Counted from the first letter of the stretch, positions 14,070 through 22,756 are shown. The stretch is 41,618 bases of DNA from Bacteroidales bacterium (GCA_024710405.1 JANJUV010000009.1:1-41618), one strand, 5' to 3'. Notes: generated by a model from the sequence alone, not told the origin. Program-made: numbers and translations.

Positions 14070-15494
14070 CTACTTCAGTTTGCCAAACATATACTGGCTG
14101 ATCAGATCTGAAACCAGACTGCTGTTCAAAATGTCGGGATAATAGTCGAGCATGTCATAATGCGCATTAAAATCCATTTCAAGTGCAGAGGTCAGAAAGA
14201 ATGAAGACTGAATGGGGTTGTTATTCAGATAATAGGCAACAACAAGGCGATAATAGATGGCAACGTTTTCAGGCTGGTAGGTGAGGCCGGTACGGAGCAC
14301 CTGAACGGCACGCTCATAATCGCCTGTGACAATAAAAAGGTTGCTGTATTCAGGCCACAGGTCCTGATCGTTCGGGTCGAACTCTTCAACGCTTCTGTAA
14401 CAGGCTTCGGCTTTTTCAAAATGTTTCATCTTGATGTACATATCGGCCTGAATGAGAAAATACTCAGCATTAAGCGGATCAAGCTCAATGGCCTTTGAAA
14501 GGTACTTTACTGCTGTTTTAGTATTTCCTTCTTCATCAAAAACAACCCCGATTCCGGCCCAGGGTTCAGCCAGTTTATCATCAAGTTCGAGGGCTTTGTT
14601 GTAGTGAACGAGGGCATTGCGGTAGTCCTTCATCTTTTCGTAACATTCGCCAATATAGTAATGCGTCATGGCTTCAGGCTTCTCATGGACAAAGGTCTCC
14701 TCATACACATTAATGGCTTTTGTGTATTCGCCAAGGTTCGACCATGAATGTGCGATGCTGAGGTGAGCCGGTACATGGGTATCGTCAATGGCGAGCACAT
14801 ACTCAAGTGCATCGATAGATTTTTCAAACAAATCCATCTGCTGCAGTATTAATCCGAGATTAAACCATGCCGGTATGCTGTAAGGGTCTTTGTTGTTGAT
14901 GAAATCCTGAAAATACTGAACACCTTCTTCAGGTTTTTTTACCAGTTCATAGCAAAGTCCAAGCTCGTAAAGCAGCGGCTCAGCCCCCGGATTCAGTTCA
15001 AGAGCTTTTTTGAAATAACGGATGCTTTGTTCATAGTTTCCGAGGTTTTCATACTCGTAACCAATTGTGGCATAAACTTCTTCCAACTCTTCTTCATCCA
15101 CAAGCGGAAGTGCTGACTTGTAGGTGTCAACAGCTTTTTTGTACTCCATCATCATGCTGTACACCGTGCCTTTGGTCATGATCACATCTACATCATTGGG
15201 CTCGGTGACCTCCAGCTTGTTGAGAATTTCAAGGGATTCGATAAAGCGGCTGTCAATGGCAAGCTGACGGGCATAGCGGATTCTTAGCTGAACATTGTCG
15301 GGATGTTGCCTTATGGCGTGTTCGATAGCAAGCCTGATATGCTGTGCATCAAAATGATCCTGATAATGCTCAATGATGGCTTCGAACTCTTCAGCATCGA
15401 AGTAGGCGTGATCGCCTTCATTCAGCATTCTTTCGAAACGCTCTGCCAAAAAGGCATCGTGACGCTCACTGTTCCATTGAAAATCTTCGCTCAT
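14070..15494 (-). CDS. Tetratricopeptide-repeat protein, cytoplasmic
   Basis: 474 residues, no signal peptide or membrane segment. About ten or more TPR units run from ~50 to ~440, for example VDVIMTKGTVYSMMMEYKKA, AYIGYEYENLGNYEQSIRYFKKAL-type units and AWFNLGLILQQMDLFEKSIDALEYVL. The N-terminus is very acidic (FDAEEFEAIIEHYQDH). TPR proteins of this size are common in Bacteroidota genomes as protein-interaction scaffolds; the partner is unknown. It is first in the minus-strand unit with DUF368, aroE and Nramp, and has a good -7 element upstream. Confidence 0.9.
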   Translation of the reverse strand: MSEDFQWNSERHDAFLAERFERMLNEGDHAYFDAEEFEAIIEHYQDHFDAQHIRLAIEHAIRQHPDNVQLRIRYARQLAIDSRFIESLEILNKLEVTEPNDVDVIMTKGTVYSMMMEYKKAVDTYKSALPLVDEEELEEVYATIGYEYENLGNYEQSIRYFKKALELNPGAEPLLYELGLCYELVKKPEEGVQYFQDFINNKDPYSIPAWFNLGLILQQMDLFEKSIDALEYVLAIDDTHVPAHLSIAHSWSNLGEYTKAINVYEETFVHEKPEAMTHYYIGECYEKMKDYRNALVHYNKALELDDKLAEPWAGIGVVFDEEGNTKTAVKYLSKAIELDPLNAEYFLIQADMYIKMKHFEKAEACYRSVEEFDPNDQDLWPEYSNLFIVTGDYERAVQVLRTGLTYQPENVAIYYRLVVAYYLNNNPIQSSFFLTSALEMDFNAHYDMLDYYPDILNSSLVSDLISQYMFGKLK

Positions 15495-15522
15495 GCGTTC
15501 AAAAGTACTTTTTTACCGCTGC

Positions 15523-15530
15523 AAAATTAA
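15523..15530 (-). promoter_or_regulatory. -7 element of the TPR-DUF368-aroE-Nramp unit
   Basis: CAAAATTA on the plus strand reads TAatTTTG on the minus strand, an exact TAnnTTTG match 28 bases before the ATG at 15494. No clear -33 element is seen. Confidence 0.55.
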
Positions 15531-15807
15531 TAAAATCAGCAATGCAGGACATCCATTGCCTGCCGGTCGCCCATGATTGCACATTGTAAAAGTATAACAC
15601 GATTGTAAAAAGTGTATTTGATGGGCCAGATTTTTATAAACAGGGGATGGTGATAACTTTTATTCCTGATTGCCCGGGATTACACATGAATACCCGGCGG
15701 TTATAAAGTGTTCATAAGCCCGTTAAACAAAAAATAAGGAAATTTACCAAACGGCATTTGTGCAACCGTTATACGTAATCTTGCCTTTTCCGGCATGGAA
15801 AATTTGG
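15531..15807. other. Divergent intergenic region between the TPR gene and glmM
   Basis: About 280 bases without a coding sequence. It contains two similar short words (attgtaaaagt near 15585 and attgtaaaaagt near 15603). Nothing else is recognisable apart from the promoter elements at its two edges. Confidence 0.5.
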
Positions 15808-15815
15808 TACATTTG
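15808..15815 (+). promoter_or_regulatory. -7 element of glmM
   Basis: TAcaTTTG, an exact TAnnTTTG match 22 bases before the ATG at 15838. It lies inside the longest open frame (which begins at 15760), so the upstream in-frame start is unlikely. Confidence 0.6.
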
Positions 15816-15837
15816 CCGCCAAATTACAGGTTCATTT

Positions 15838-17211
15838 ATGACATTGATTACATCTATCTCGGGTATTCGGGGAACCATTGGCGGAATGCCCGGAGAGGGA
15901 CTCAGTCCGGTTGATATTGTGCGTTTTACTACTGCCTTTGCAGAGTTGATTAAGCAGAAATCGGGCAAGCAGAAAATCAGGATTGCCATTGGCCGTGATG
16001 CCCGCAGGTCGGGCGAGATGGTAAGTAACCTGGTTGCCGGAACACTGGTCGCGATGGGAGCAGATGTAGTTGACCTGGGGCTTTCCACAACACCTACAGT
16101 AGAAGTCGCGGTTCCCGGACTGAAGGCCGATGCGGGGATCATCCTCACGGCAAGTCATAATCCCGGCGAATGGAATGCATTGAAACTCCTGAATGAGAAA
16201 GGCGAGTTTATCTCAGCCGACGACGGAAACTGGCTGTTGCAACGGGCGAAAGAGCAAAACGCAACATATGCATCCATTGAACAGATTGGCTCTTACCACA
16301 AGGACTACAGCTGGATCGACAGGCATATTCAGATGGTGCTCGACCTACCCCTGGTGCGCAAAGACCTGATCGAAAAAGCAGGTTTCAGCATCGTCATTGA
16401 TGCCGTTAATTCAACCGGAGGTATTGCCGTGCCTCATCTGCTCAGGGCATTGGGCGTTTCGGAAGTCCACGAACTGTATTGCACACCCGACGGCTTTTTC
16501 CCGCACAATCCCGAACCATTGCCCGAGCACCTGAAGGACCTGTCTGAAGCCGTTGTCAGTCAGAAAGCCGACCTTGGTTTTGTCGTCGATCCTGATGTGG
16601 ACAGGCTGGCAATCGTAGACGAAAACGGCGAAATGTTCGGTGAGGAATATACCCTGGTGGCTGTTGCTGATTATGTGCTCGGGCACACCAAAGGAAGCAC
16701 CGTATCGAACCTGTCATCGAGCCGTGCCTTGCGCGACATCACCCAGAAACATGGTTGCAGCAGCTTTGCAGCAGCGGTAGGTGAGGTGAATGTGGTGGAA
16801 ATGATGAAAGAAGTAATGGCCATCATAGGCGGCGAAGGTAACGGCGGTATAATCTATCCCGAATTGCACTACGGACGTGATGCGCTGGTTGGCATTGCCC
16901 TGTTTCTGAGCGCACTTGCTGCAAAGAAAATCAAATGCTCCGAATTGAGAAGTCAACTGCCCGACTACTTCATGGTGAAAAAGAAAGTCGTGCTACAGGC
17001 CGGCACCGATGTGGACGGCTTGCTCACTAAGGTGGCGTCAGGTATAAAAGACGGGATTATCAACACCACCGATGGCGTGAAAATTGATTTTGAGGAAGGT
17101 TGGGTCCACCTGCGCAAATCAAACACCGAACCTATCATCAGGGTGTATGCCGAAGGCAAAAGCGTTGCCGAAGCGGAAGCCTTGGCCGGTATGGTGATGA
17201 ACATGCTTTAG
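15838..17211 (+). CDS. glmM: Phosphoglucosamine mutase-type phosphohexomutase
   Basis: 457 residues from the ATG at 15838 (MTLITSISGIRGTIGG), chosen because the promoter -7 lies upstream of it. Phosphoserine loop TASHNP with Ser106, metal loop DPDVDR near residue 256, sugar-specificity loop GGEGNGG near 327, and phosphate-binding loop RKSNTEPIIR near 425. The GGEGNGG loop and the SGIRG start are typical of the GlmM group of Bacteroidota and archaea, which converts glucosamine-6-P to glucosamine-1-P for UDP-GlcNAc and cell wall synthesis, rather than of phosphomannomutase. A second mutase at 21392-22756 has the different loop GGELAGH, so the two have separate sugar specificities. Confidence 0.9.
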   Translation: MTLITSISGIRGTIGGMPGEGLSPVDIVRFTTAFAELIKQKSGKQKIRIAIGRDARRSGEMVSNLVAGTLVAMGADVVDLGLSTTPTVEVAVPGLKADAGIILTASHNPGEWNALKLLNEKGEFISADDGNWLLQRAKEQNATYASIEQIGSYHKDYSWIDRHIQMVLDLPLVRKDLIEKAGFSIVIDAVNSTGGIAVPHLLRALGVSEVHELYCTPDGFFPHNPEPLPEHLKDLSEAVVSQKADLGFVVDPDVDRLAIVDENGEMFGEEYTLVAVADYVLGHTKGSTVSNLSSSRALRDITQKHGCSSFAAAVGEVNVVEMMKEVMAIIGGEGNGGIIYPELHYGRDALVGIALFLSALAAKKIKCSELRSQLPDYFMVKKKVVLQAGTDVDGLLTKVASGIKDGIINTTDGVKIDFEEGWVHLRKSNTEPIIRVYAEGKSVAEAEALAGMVMNML

Positions 17212-17300
17212 GCTTGTCAATATTTTTTTGATAAAACACGTTCATTCATAAATGTCAATAAACAATGAATGACTAACTTTCGCTGACTAAAACATGCCTT

Positions 17301-17555
17301 ATGGAGCAGATTCGTTTGAAAAGGAGTGTGAAAAAAGGAAAGAAAAAGTCGAAGAAGCGACGATTTAAAAAGATTGAACTCAAACTTACCGCCCGTCAGG
17401 CCAGATCGCTCGAAAATTATTGTGCAGCCCGCAAAACCAGCCCCATCAAACTGATCAAGAAGAACATCTCCAAATACCTTAACGGCTACGAAAAAGAAGT
17501 TCCGCGGGAATTTTATGTGTCTGAACGTCAGTTAGACCTATTTGAAGGGCCTTAA
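17301..17555 (+). CDS. Small highly basic protein, possible nucleic-acid binder
   Basis: 84 residues. The first 27 are almost wholly Lys/Arg (RLKRSVKKGKKKSKKRRFKK). A compact helical part follows (IELKLTARQARSLENYCAAR, SPIKLIKKNISKYLNGY) that resembles a ribbon-helix-helix or short helix-turn-helix unit. It ends QLDLFEGP. Conserved small proteins of this look occur in Bacteroidota, but I know no function. Its stop overlaps the recR stop by 4 bases on the opposite strand, so the two are convergent. Codon use looks normal, which supports a real gene. Confidence 0.75.
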   Translation: MEQIRLKRSVKKGKKKSKKRRFKKIELKLTARQARSLENYCAARKTSPIKLIKKNISKYLNGYEKEVPREFYVSERQLDLFEGP

Positions 17556-18166
17556 AGAACTTTTTCGAACAAAACCCTGTTGGTGATTGACCGTCCGAGA
17601 GTTACCTCGTCGGCAAATTCAAGCGTATCACCTATCGCCACTCCTTTTGCTATGGTCGTCAGACGCAGGGATGGTCGGCTTAGTTGCCGGTGCAGATAAA
17701 ACGATGTCGTGTCGCCTTCAACGGTGGGCGGAAGGGCAAGGATAACCTCATTAATCTGTTCGTGCTGCATTCTTTCAATAAGATGGGCTATGGTCAGGTC
17801 GCCAGGGCCAATGCCTTCAATGGGATTTATTACGCCGCCAAGTACGTGATAAAGACCATTGTATGCAGCTGTGCGTTCAATGGCCATCACATCGCGCATG
17901 TCTTCAACAATACACAGCGTGTTTTCGTCGCGCCTCGGATTGCTGCAGATGGCGCAACGTTGCTGGTCGGAGATGTTGTGGCAGCGTTCGCAATAATGGA
18001 TGCCTTCGCGCAACCCGGTTAACGCCTTGCTCAATGCATCAGTGCGCACAGGATCCTGCCTCAGCAGAAAAAGTGCCAGCCTCATGGCGGTCTTACGGCC
18101 TATTCCGGGCAGGCGCGACAGTTCGTTAACCGCGTTTTCAAGGAGCAAAGAAGGGTATTCAGGCAT
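17552..18166 (-). CDS. recR: Recombination mediator RecR
   Basis: 204 residues, the usual RecR length. Helix-hairpin-helix RLPGIGRKTAMRLALFLL (~17-34), C4 zinc finger CERC...CAIC (~58-73), Toprim domain with CIVEDMRDVMAIE (~85-97), and the C-terminal Walker-B-like region with conserved arginine. RecR works with RecO (and RecF) to load RecA on gapped DNA. The gene is transcribed alone from a promoter whose -7 lies 15 bases before the start. Confidence 0.97.
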   Translation of the reverse strand: MPEYPSLLLENAVNELSRLPGIGRKTAMRLALFLLRQDPVRTDALSKALTGLREGIHYCERCHNISDQQRCAICSNPRRDENTLCIVEDMRDVMAIERTAAYNGLYHVLGGVINPIEGIGPGDLTIAHLIERMQHEQINEVILALPPTVEGDTTSFYLHRQLSRPSLRLTTIAKGVAIGDTLEFADEVTLGRSITNRVLFEKVL

Positions 18167-18180
18167 TATTTACGTTTGTG

Positions 18181-18188
18181 CAAAAGTA
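18181..18188 (-). promoter_or_regulatory. -7 element of recR
   Basis: CAAAAGTA on the plus strand reads TActTTTG on the minus strand, an exact TAnnTTTG match 14 bases before the recR ATG at 18166. This would give a short or almost absent leader. Confidence 0.55.
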
Positions 18189-18313
18189 AACGTTTTCAGT
18201 GAAAAAATGTCGACTGCTGCAGGCTTTCAGGCAGTGCATACAAGGGAGGTATTTTACTGTTGCAGGATGATACCAACAACAGCACAACAGAAATATCTAA
18301 TTATCAAATATTG

Positions 18314-18345
18314 TTGCAGTGCATGGTTATTCATTGCTATTTTTG
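18314..18345 (+). promoter_or_regulatory. Promoter of the MORN-like gene
   Basis: TAttTTTG at 18338-18345 with TTG at 18314-18316, spacing 21 bases. The ATG at 18365 follows by 19 bases. The longer open frame starting at 18260 would contain the whole promoter, so it is rejected as the start. Confidence 0.6.
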
Positions 18346-18364
18346 CCCCATAATATACATCACT

Positions 18365-19057
18365 ATGCATACCAGGTTAATCATTTTTTCATTGTTTTTG
18401 CTGTTTTCGTTTGTTTATTCAGGATTGGCTCAGGAAATGTCCAACCAGACTGACGACAGAGGCAGAAAACAGGGTTCCTGGGAAGCCCGTTATCCGCAGG
18501 GCGGCATCAGATACCAGGGGCAATTCAGGAACGACAAGCCTTACGGCGAATTCAGGTATTTCCATCCATCCGGGGAGTTAAGGGCAGTTCAGGTTTTTTC
18601 TGAAAACGGCAGGATTGCACGCAACAAAACCTATGCGGAAAACGGCATGATGATCGCTGAAGGAAAATATATTGACCAGAAGAAAGATAGTGTGTGGCGT
18701 TTTTACAGCGATATAGACGGGAACCTGTTATCCGAAGAATCTTACATGGATGATAAAAGACATGGGGTTATAAAGAATTACTACCCCGATAACGGCAAAG
18801 TTTCTGAGATCATCCATTACGAATCAGGGATCAGAAATGGCGACTGGCTCAGGTTCTTTGATGACGGGCTGCTCATGGCCAGAGGCTTTTATTTTAATGA
18901 TTATCTGCACGGAACAATTCAGTTTTTCTATCCCGACGGCAAACCCCATATCAAAGGTCAGTATGTTGAAGGAATGAAGGATGGCCTATGGGAATACTTC
19001 ACCCCAGAAGGTAAACCCGATTACGAAGAGCATTACATAAAAGGGATGCTGCGTTAA
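18365..19057 (+). CDS. Exported MORN/YwqK-like repeat protein
   Basis: 230 residues from the ATG at 18365, where a clean signal peptide begins (MHTRLIIFSLFLLFSFVYSG, then LAQ). The rest is a series of ~20-residue beta-hairpin repeats with the pattern G-x-W/Y-x-x-Y/F-(Y/P)-x-G-x: RKQGSWEARYPQGGIRYQGQ, GEFRYFHPSGELRAVQVFS, GDWLRFFDDGLLMARGFY, GLWEYFTPEGKPDYEEHY. This is the MORN_2/YwqK family. In Bacteroidota these proteins are common and export-directed, and YwqK relatives are antitoxin-like in Bacillus. No toxin gene lies next to it, so an envelope-associated role is more likely. Its last 4 bases overlap the convergent HAD gene. Confidence 0.85.
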   Translation: MHTRLIIFSLFLLFSFVYSGLAQEMSNQTDDRGRKQGSWEARYPQGGIRYQGQFRNDKPYGEFRYFHPSGELRAVQVFSENGRIARNKTYAENGMMIAEGKYIDQKKDSVWRFYSDIDGNLLSEESYMDDKRHGVIKNYYPDNGKVSEIIHYESGIRNGDWLRFFDDGLLMARGFYFNDYLHGTIQFFYPDGKPHIKGQYVEGMKDGLWEYFTPEGKPDYEEHYIKGMLR

Positions 19058-19704
19058 TAAATGATTTCCGGCAATTCGGATAGATGAGCAATGATTCGGA
19101 TCCCCGCTCTTCTCTCCACTTCCTTTTCCAGTCGTTGCAAACTCTGGTGCCCACTGGGAATAATGATGCATTTGCAACCAAGGGTCTCTGCCACCTCCAT
19201 ATCGTGTATGGTGTCGCCGATAAGAATCGTGTTTTTGGAAGCAATCTGCCGTTCAGCCATTAACCTCATGGCTGCCTCGGTTTTTCCCTGACCGAAATGA
19301 TCAGTAATTCCATAGACGCCATCTATGAGGGAGGGCAAGCCATGATCGTTTACCAGTTGTTCAAGCAGTTTCTGCTCCATTGCCGAAAGAATCAACTGGC
19401 TGATTCCCGCATGTCTGAAATATTTAATGACATCTTTTGAGCCTTCGCGCAGTCCTGCTTCACCGATTGAAGCGATATACTGCTGCATGAACTCCATGGC
19501 CGGTACGGCAAAATCTTCATTAATCAGGTCGAAACCAAGCAGTTTATAATACTCCCGAACCGGGAAGGTGAACAGCTCAGCATAGCGATCTTCATTGATC
19601 AACTGCAGGTTCCTGCTCTGAAGCAAGGGATTCATTGTGCCAACGCACACATGGGCATCATCGAGCAAGGTTCCGTTCCAGTCCCAGATAATCAGTTTAT
19701 ACAT
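19054..19704 (-). CDS. HAD-superfamily phosphatase, phosphoglycolate phosphatase-like
   Basis: 216 residues. Motif I is IIWDWNGTLLDD (D8 nucleophile, but Asn10 in place of the usual second aspartate), motif II is LILSAMEQ near 108, and motifs III/IV are GQGKTEA and ILIGDTIHDMEVAETLG near 165-178. An alpha-helical cap between ~15 and ~85 is of the Gph/PGP type. The Asn at position 10 is seen in some HAD relatives of Bacteroidota. The second aspartate normally acts as acid/base, so activity or mechanism may differ. The substrate is unknown. The gene ends 4 bases inside the MORN gene on the opposite strand. Confidence 0.88.
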   Translation of the reverse strand: MYKLIIWDWNGTLLDDAHVCVGTMNPLLQSRNLQLINEDRYAELFTFPVREYYKLLGFDLINEDFAVPAMEFMQQYIASIGEAGLREGSKDVIKYFRHAGISQLILSAMEQKLLEQLVNDHGLPSLIDGVYGITDHFGQGKTEAAMRLMAERQIASKNTILIGDTIHDMEVAETLGCKCIIIPSGHQSLQRLEKEVERRAGIRIIAHLSELPEIIY

Positions 19705-19744
19705 ATTTGATCGAAAGGGTAACTAGATATTGAGCAGGAAAACA

Positions 19745-20149
19745 TCAGAAACAAAAGCGCGTTTTGTCCGAAACATTGGGTTTGCCAAGCTCTTCGGCCT
19801 TTTTGTAATCGATGCAGGCACCTTCTTTGTCGCCAAACATCTCCTTTAGCAGCCCTCGGTTATAGTAAGCATCTGCAAAGGACGGATTTAGACTGACTGT
19901 CTGATCGTATGCCTGCATGGCTTCCTGGTGTTTTCCGGTAGTATACAGGCAGTTTCCGTACTGAAAGTAAGCCTCATAAGATTCCGGATCGAGTTCAATG
20001 GCTTGCTTAAAATGGTTTATTGCTGCATCAAAACGCGACTCATACATTTCAATGATACCCTTGTTGAGGTGTTCTTTGGAACGTGAAGTTTTGCTCGTGC
20101 AACCAGCGACTACCAAAACCGGAATCAGCAAAAACAGAAGAACTTTCAT
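19745..20149 (-). CDS. Small TPR lipoprotein
   Basis: 134 residues. Signal sequence with lipobox VVAGC (Cys17), so likely lipidated and envelope-anchored. Two to three TPR units follow: LNKGIIEMYESRFDAAINHF, QAIELDPESYEAYFQYGNCL and QTVSLNPSFADAYYNRGLLK. A scaffold or assembly role is typical, with unknown partner. It sits 40 bases upstream of the HAD gene on the same strand and may be co-transcribed. Confidence 0.88.
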   Translation of the reverse strand: MKVLLFLLIPVLVVAGCTSKTSRSKEHLNKGIIEMYESRFDAAINHFKQAIELDPESYEAYFQYGNCLYTTGKHQEAMQAYDQTVSLNPSFADAYYNRGLLKEMFGDKEGACIDYKKAEELGKPNVSDKTRFCF

Positions 20150-20215
20150 GTCTTATTTTTTGCGCGAAGATAAGCATAAGCTTCATGATGGGCGATGACC
20201 GGTACGGATGTGCTA

Positions 20216-20323
20216 CTCTGCGAAGCCATCTCATGAAACGAAGCCGGGTAACTCAGCGAAGCGATCTCATGAGGCGAAGCCGAATAACTTAGCGAAGCGA
20301 TCTCATGAGGCGAAGCCGAATAA
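20216..20323. repeat. Three tandem 36-bp direct repeats
   Basis: Exactly three head-to-tail copies: 20216-20251, 20252-20287 and 20288-20323. Copies 2 and 3 differ at one base, and copy 1 is more divergent. Each copy has the core gcgaagc-n-atctcatga-n-gcgaagcc and the self-complementary word ctcatgag (in copies 2 and 3). The unit is a multiple of three, so any frame reads as a 12-residue repeat, but the surrounding frames have no other coding signs and the array is taken as non-coding. The remaining 20324-20489 shows nothing recognisable. Confidence 0.85.
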
Positions 20324-20489
20324 TCCGTGCCTAACGAAACCTACCCATTTTTCCCCTTATGCTACCGTGCTGATTCCTTCGAGTGGCAGCAGGAGCTTAG
20401 CTGATATGTGTTTGGTTGAACGCAGGAGTGAGTCTGGTAAGCATTGCGCATCGCTCCGGCCCGGAACCAATACTGAGCCAACAGAATGA

Positions 20490-21395
20490 CTAAAAATATA
20501 GCGGATGAAGGATTAAGCCTTTTTCGTTGTTGAATTCAAGCGCCGGAAACGGAATTTTGATGAAGTTAACCACATTCAGAAACATATTCACCCCCCTGTA
20601 TCTGGTCTTAATTTTAGAAAGGTCAACATCAGCCGAAAAATAAAACTGACGATTGCGTTCAAACCAGGGAATGGGCTGTCCGTTATCGCTCAGGGGGTTT
20701 TCAACAGCTCCGGTCATGCCCGTAGCACTGTATCCGATACTGAGGCAAAACCAGTCGGGAAAGATGTCTTTGTTGCGCAGCAATGAATTGATGTTAAACG
20801 ACAACCAATAGGTTTGTCCGTTGTAATCCTTCAACCATTGTTCGGCATGATTCTTCCCCAGCAGTCCTGGGCGGTATGCGGCAAACGGGGTTGGGTGGTA
20901 GGAGTATTTCAGCATGATTTTTTGTTCCTTCCATAGCAGTTGCTGCCCGATGAACAGCATGCTTCCTGTGGTATTTGCAATGAGGTCGCCTCCCGAGGCA
21001 CCCCATTCGGCCGAAAAACCATCAAGTATCTCGATAACTGTCAGATATACAAAACCAGCCGAACCTCCGATCAAGGCTGATGGCTTTTCGCTGTAACCGG
21101 CCCAGCGCATGGCTTCGTAGCCAATTCGTCCAATCTGGTAAGCACTTGCACCATGACCAATTTTGTCCATCTGCAGCCATTCATTGTTGTCGTTGATGAA
21201 ATGAAAACTGCTTTGCGGATAATTGCTGTACCACGCATAGTAAAGCCCTGTCATGCTTGCAGCGTAGCCTGTTGCGGCCGTTGTAATCAATGCGGTTTTC
21301 CGGAACCGGTAATTTGGCTCCTGCAGGGTGTCATCCTGTGCGACAGCGAAGCCACAGGTAAATAGCAGCAGGATGGTTACAAATCGGGTTTTCAC
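20490..21395 (-). CDS. DUF2279 family exported protein
   Basis: 301 residues. Signal peptide MKTRFVTILLLFTCGFAVAQ. The conserved core WLQMDKIGHGASAYQIGR with a following WGASGGDLIANTTGSMLFI matches DUF2279, a family of periplasmic or outer-membrane-associated proteins of Bacteroidota related to YfiM. Several amphipathic or hydrophobic stretches (~34-50, ~112-125) and a beta-rich C-terminal third (FYFSADVDLSKIKTRYRGV) suggest membrane association. The function is unknown. It overlaps the upstream manB by 4 bases (start inside manB stop), so the two are translationally coupled and last in the GNAT-mltG-manB-DUF2279 unit. Confidence 0.82.
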   Translation of the reverse strand: MKTRFVTILLLFTCGFAVAQDDTLQEPNYRFRKTALITTAATGYAASMTGLYYAWYSNYPQSSFHFINDNNEWLQMDKIGHGASAYQIGRIGYEAMRWAGYSEKPSALIGGSAGFVYLTVIEILDGFSAEWGASGGDLIANTTGSMLFIGQQLLWKEQKIMLKYSYHPTPFAAYRPGLLGKNHAEQWLKDYNGQTYWLSFNINSLLRNKDIFPDWFCLSIGYSATGMTGAVENPLSDNGQPIPWFERNRQFYFSADVDLSKIKTRYRGVNMFLNVVNFIKIPFPALEFNNEKGLILHPLYF

Positions 21396-22756
21396 GAATT
21401 GCGGGGAGTTGCTTCAAGCTTTTCGATGATGGCGCGTGTTTCGGCAACAACCCATTCAAGCTTGTCCGGATTTCTGGCTTCGGCAATAAAACGCAGATAA
21501 GGCTCTGTGTTCGACGGCCTGATGTTAAACCACCAATCTTCGAAATCGAGTCTGATCCCATCGAAATCATAAGAGGACAAAGGAGTTTCACTTTGTTTAA
21601 AATAATCTGTTACCAGCTTGATGGCCAGTTCCTTCTGTGCTACTTTGAAATTTATTTCACCTGAGTTGGAATAAGAAGAGATGGAGCCAATGACTTGAGA
21701 AAATGTCATGCCTTTTCTTTTGAATTCATCGGCAAGTCCGAGGACAATCAGGGCAGCAATAAGTCCCGAATCGGAATAATAGAAATCGCGGAAATAATAA
21801 TGGCCGGCGAGTTCGCCGCCGAAAACGCCTTTTATCTCACGGAGTTTACCAGCGCCATAAGCACGCCCGACGCGCCATGTGTGCACTTCGGCTCCAAAAT
21901 GTTTATTTAAATACTCCGAAACAGCCCTTGAAGACCTGATGTCCTGCAAAACGGGTCCTTTCATCTTTTTCTGCCCCAGAAAATAATGACCAAGCAAGGC
22001 GATGATCAGGTCGGGCGAAACAAAATCTCCCTTTTCGTCAAGAAACATAACCCTGTCGGCATCACCATCGAAGATAATTCCCAAATCGCTGCCGTTTTCC
22101 AACACATGCTGCATCAGCTGGTGCCTGTTTTCGGCTTCAAGGGGATTTGGTTCATGTGCGGGAAAGTTGCCGTCTGGTTTATTGTTAAGATACATTGCAT
22201 GCCCAGGGAACAAGAATCCGGCGAAAAGTGCCGCCATGCCGTTACTGCAGTCAATACTGATATTCAGTCCGGTGCTGGAAGGCTTGTATTGACTCAAAAA
22301 GGTCAGGTAGTCGTTGTGATAGTCCACCTTGCGTATGGTTCCTCTGATTTCATGGTTCACAACCGGGTATTGCTCTATCATCTGCTCCAGTTTGCCCAGT
22401 CCGTTGTCATAACCCACAGGAAGTGCATCGGCTGCCGAGACCTTCAGGCCGTTGTACTTTGCCGGATTGTGCGAAGCAGTAATCATTACCGATGCAGTGT
22501 AACCATATCTGGCAGTAGCCCAATAAATCATCGGAGTAGTGCACAGACCGGCATCATGCACTGATGCTCCGGCCGCCAGAATGCCGGCACTGAGGGCTTC
22601 AATCACTTCATCGGACGAATTGCGGCAGTCGCGTCCCACCAGAATGGTGTCCGATTTCAACAATTGAGGCAGAAAGTAGCCTGCCTTATAAACCAAATCA
22701 TAATTAAGGTCTTCACCCCATATTCCCCTGATATCGTATGCCTTGAATGCTTTCAT
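21392..22756 (-). CDS. manB: Phosphomannomutase/phosphoglucomutase
   Basis: 454 residues. Phosphohexomutase motifs in order: YDIRGIWG (7-14), phosphoserine loop TASHNP with Ser95, metal loop DGDADR (230-235), sugar loop GGELAGHYYF (313-322), phosphate loop RPSNTEP (413-419). The GE-x-(A/S)GH loop is that of PMM/PGM enzymes, which interconvert mannose or glucose 6- and 1-phosphates for nucleotide sugar synthesis, unlike the GGEGNGG loop of the GlmM at 15838. It lies 25 bases after mltG and is coupled to DUF2279. Confidence 0.93.
   Translation of the reverse strand: MKAFKAYDIRGIWGEDLNYDLVYKAGYFLPQLLKSDTILVGRDCRNSSDEVIEALSAGILAAGASVHDAGLCTTPMIYWATARYGYTASVMITASHNPAKYNGLKVSAADALPVGYDNGLGKLEQMIEQYPVVNHEIRGTIRKVDYHNDYLTFLSQYKPSSTGLNISIDCSNGMAALFAGFLFPGHAMYLNNKPDGNFPAHEPNPLEAENRHQLMQHVLENGSDLGIIFDGDADRVMFLDEKGDFVSPDLIIALLGHYFLGQKKMKGPVLQDIRSSRAVSEYLNKHFGAEVHTWRVGRAYGAGKLREIKGVFGGELAGHYYFRDFYYSDSGLIAALIVLGLADEFKRKGMTFSQVIGSISSYSNSGEINFKVAQKELAIKLVTDYFKQSETPLSSYDFDGIRLDFEDWWFNIRPSNTEPYLRFIAEARNPDKLEWVVAETRAIIEKLEATPRNS

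Noticed and set aside
18260-18364. 35 extra N-terminal codons of the MORN gene frame
   Set aside because: This stretch contains a full promoter, and the signal peptide starts only at 18365.
18365-19057. YwqK-type antitoxin in a toxin-antitoxin pair
   Set aside because: The protein carries a signal peptide and no toxin gene lies next to it; a MORN-like exported protein fits better.
20216-20323. CRISPR array
   Set aside because: The repeats are contiguous without variable spacers, and no cas genes are present in the window.
20208-20489. A 93-codon open frame through the 36-bp repeat array, with a 12-residue repeat in its translation
   Set aside because: The repeat unit is a multiple of three, so it stays open in every frame. 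The flanking translation has no domain, signal or codon-use sign of a gene, and no promoter is seen.
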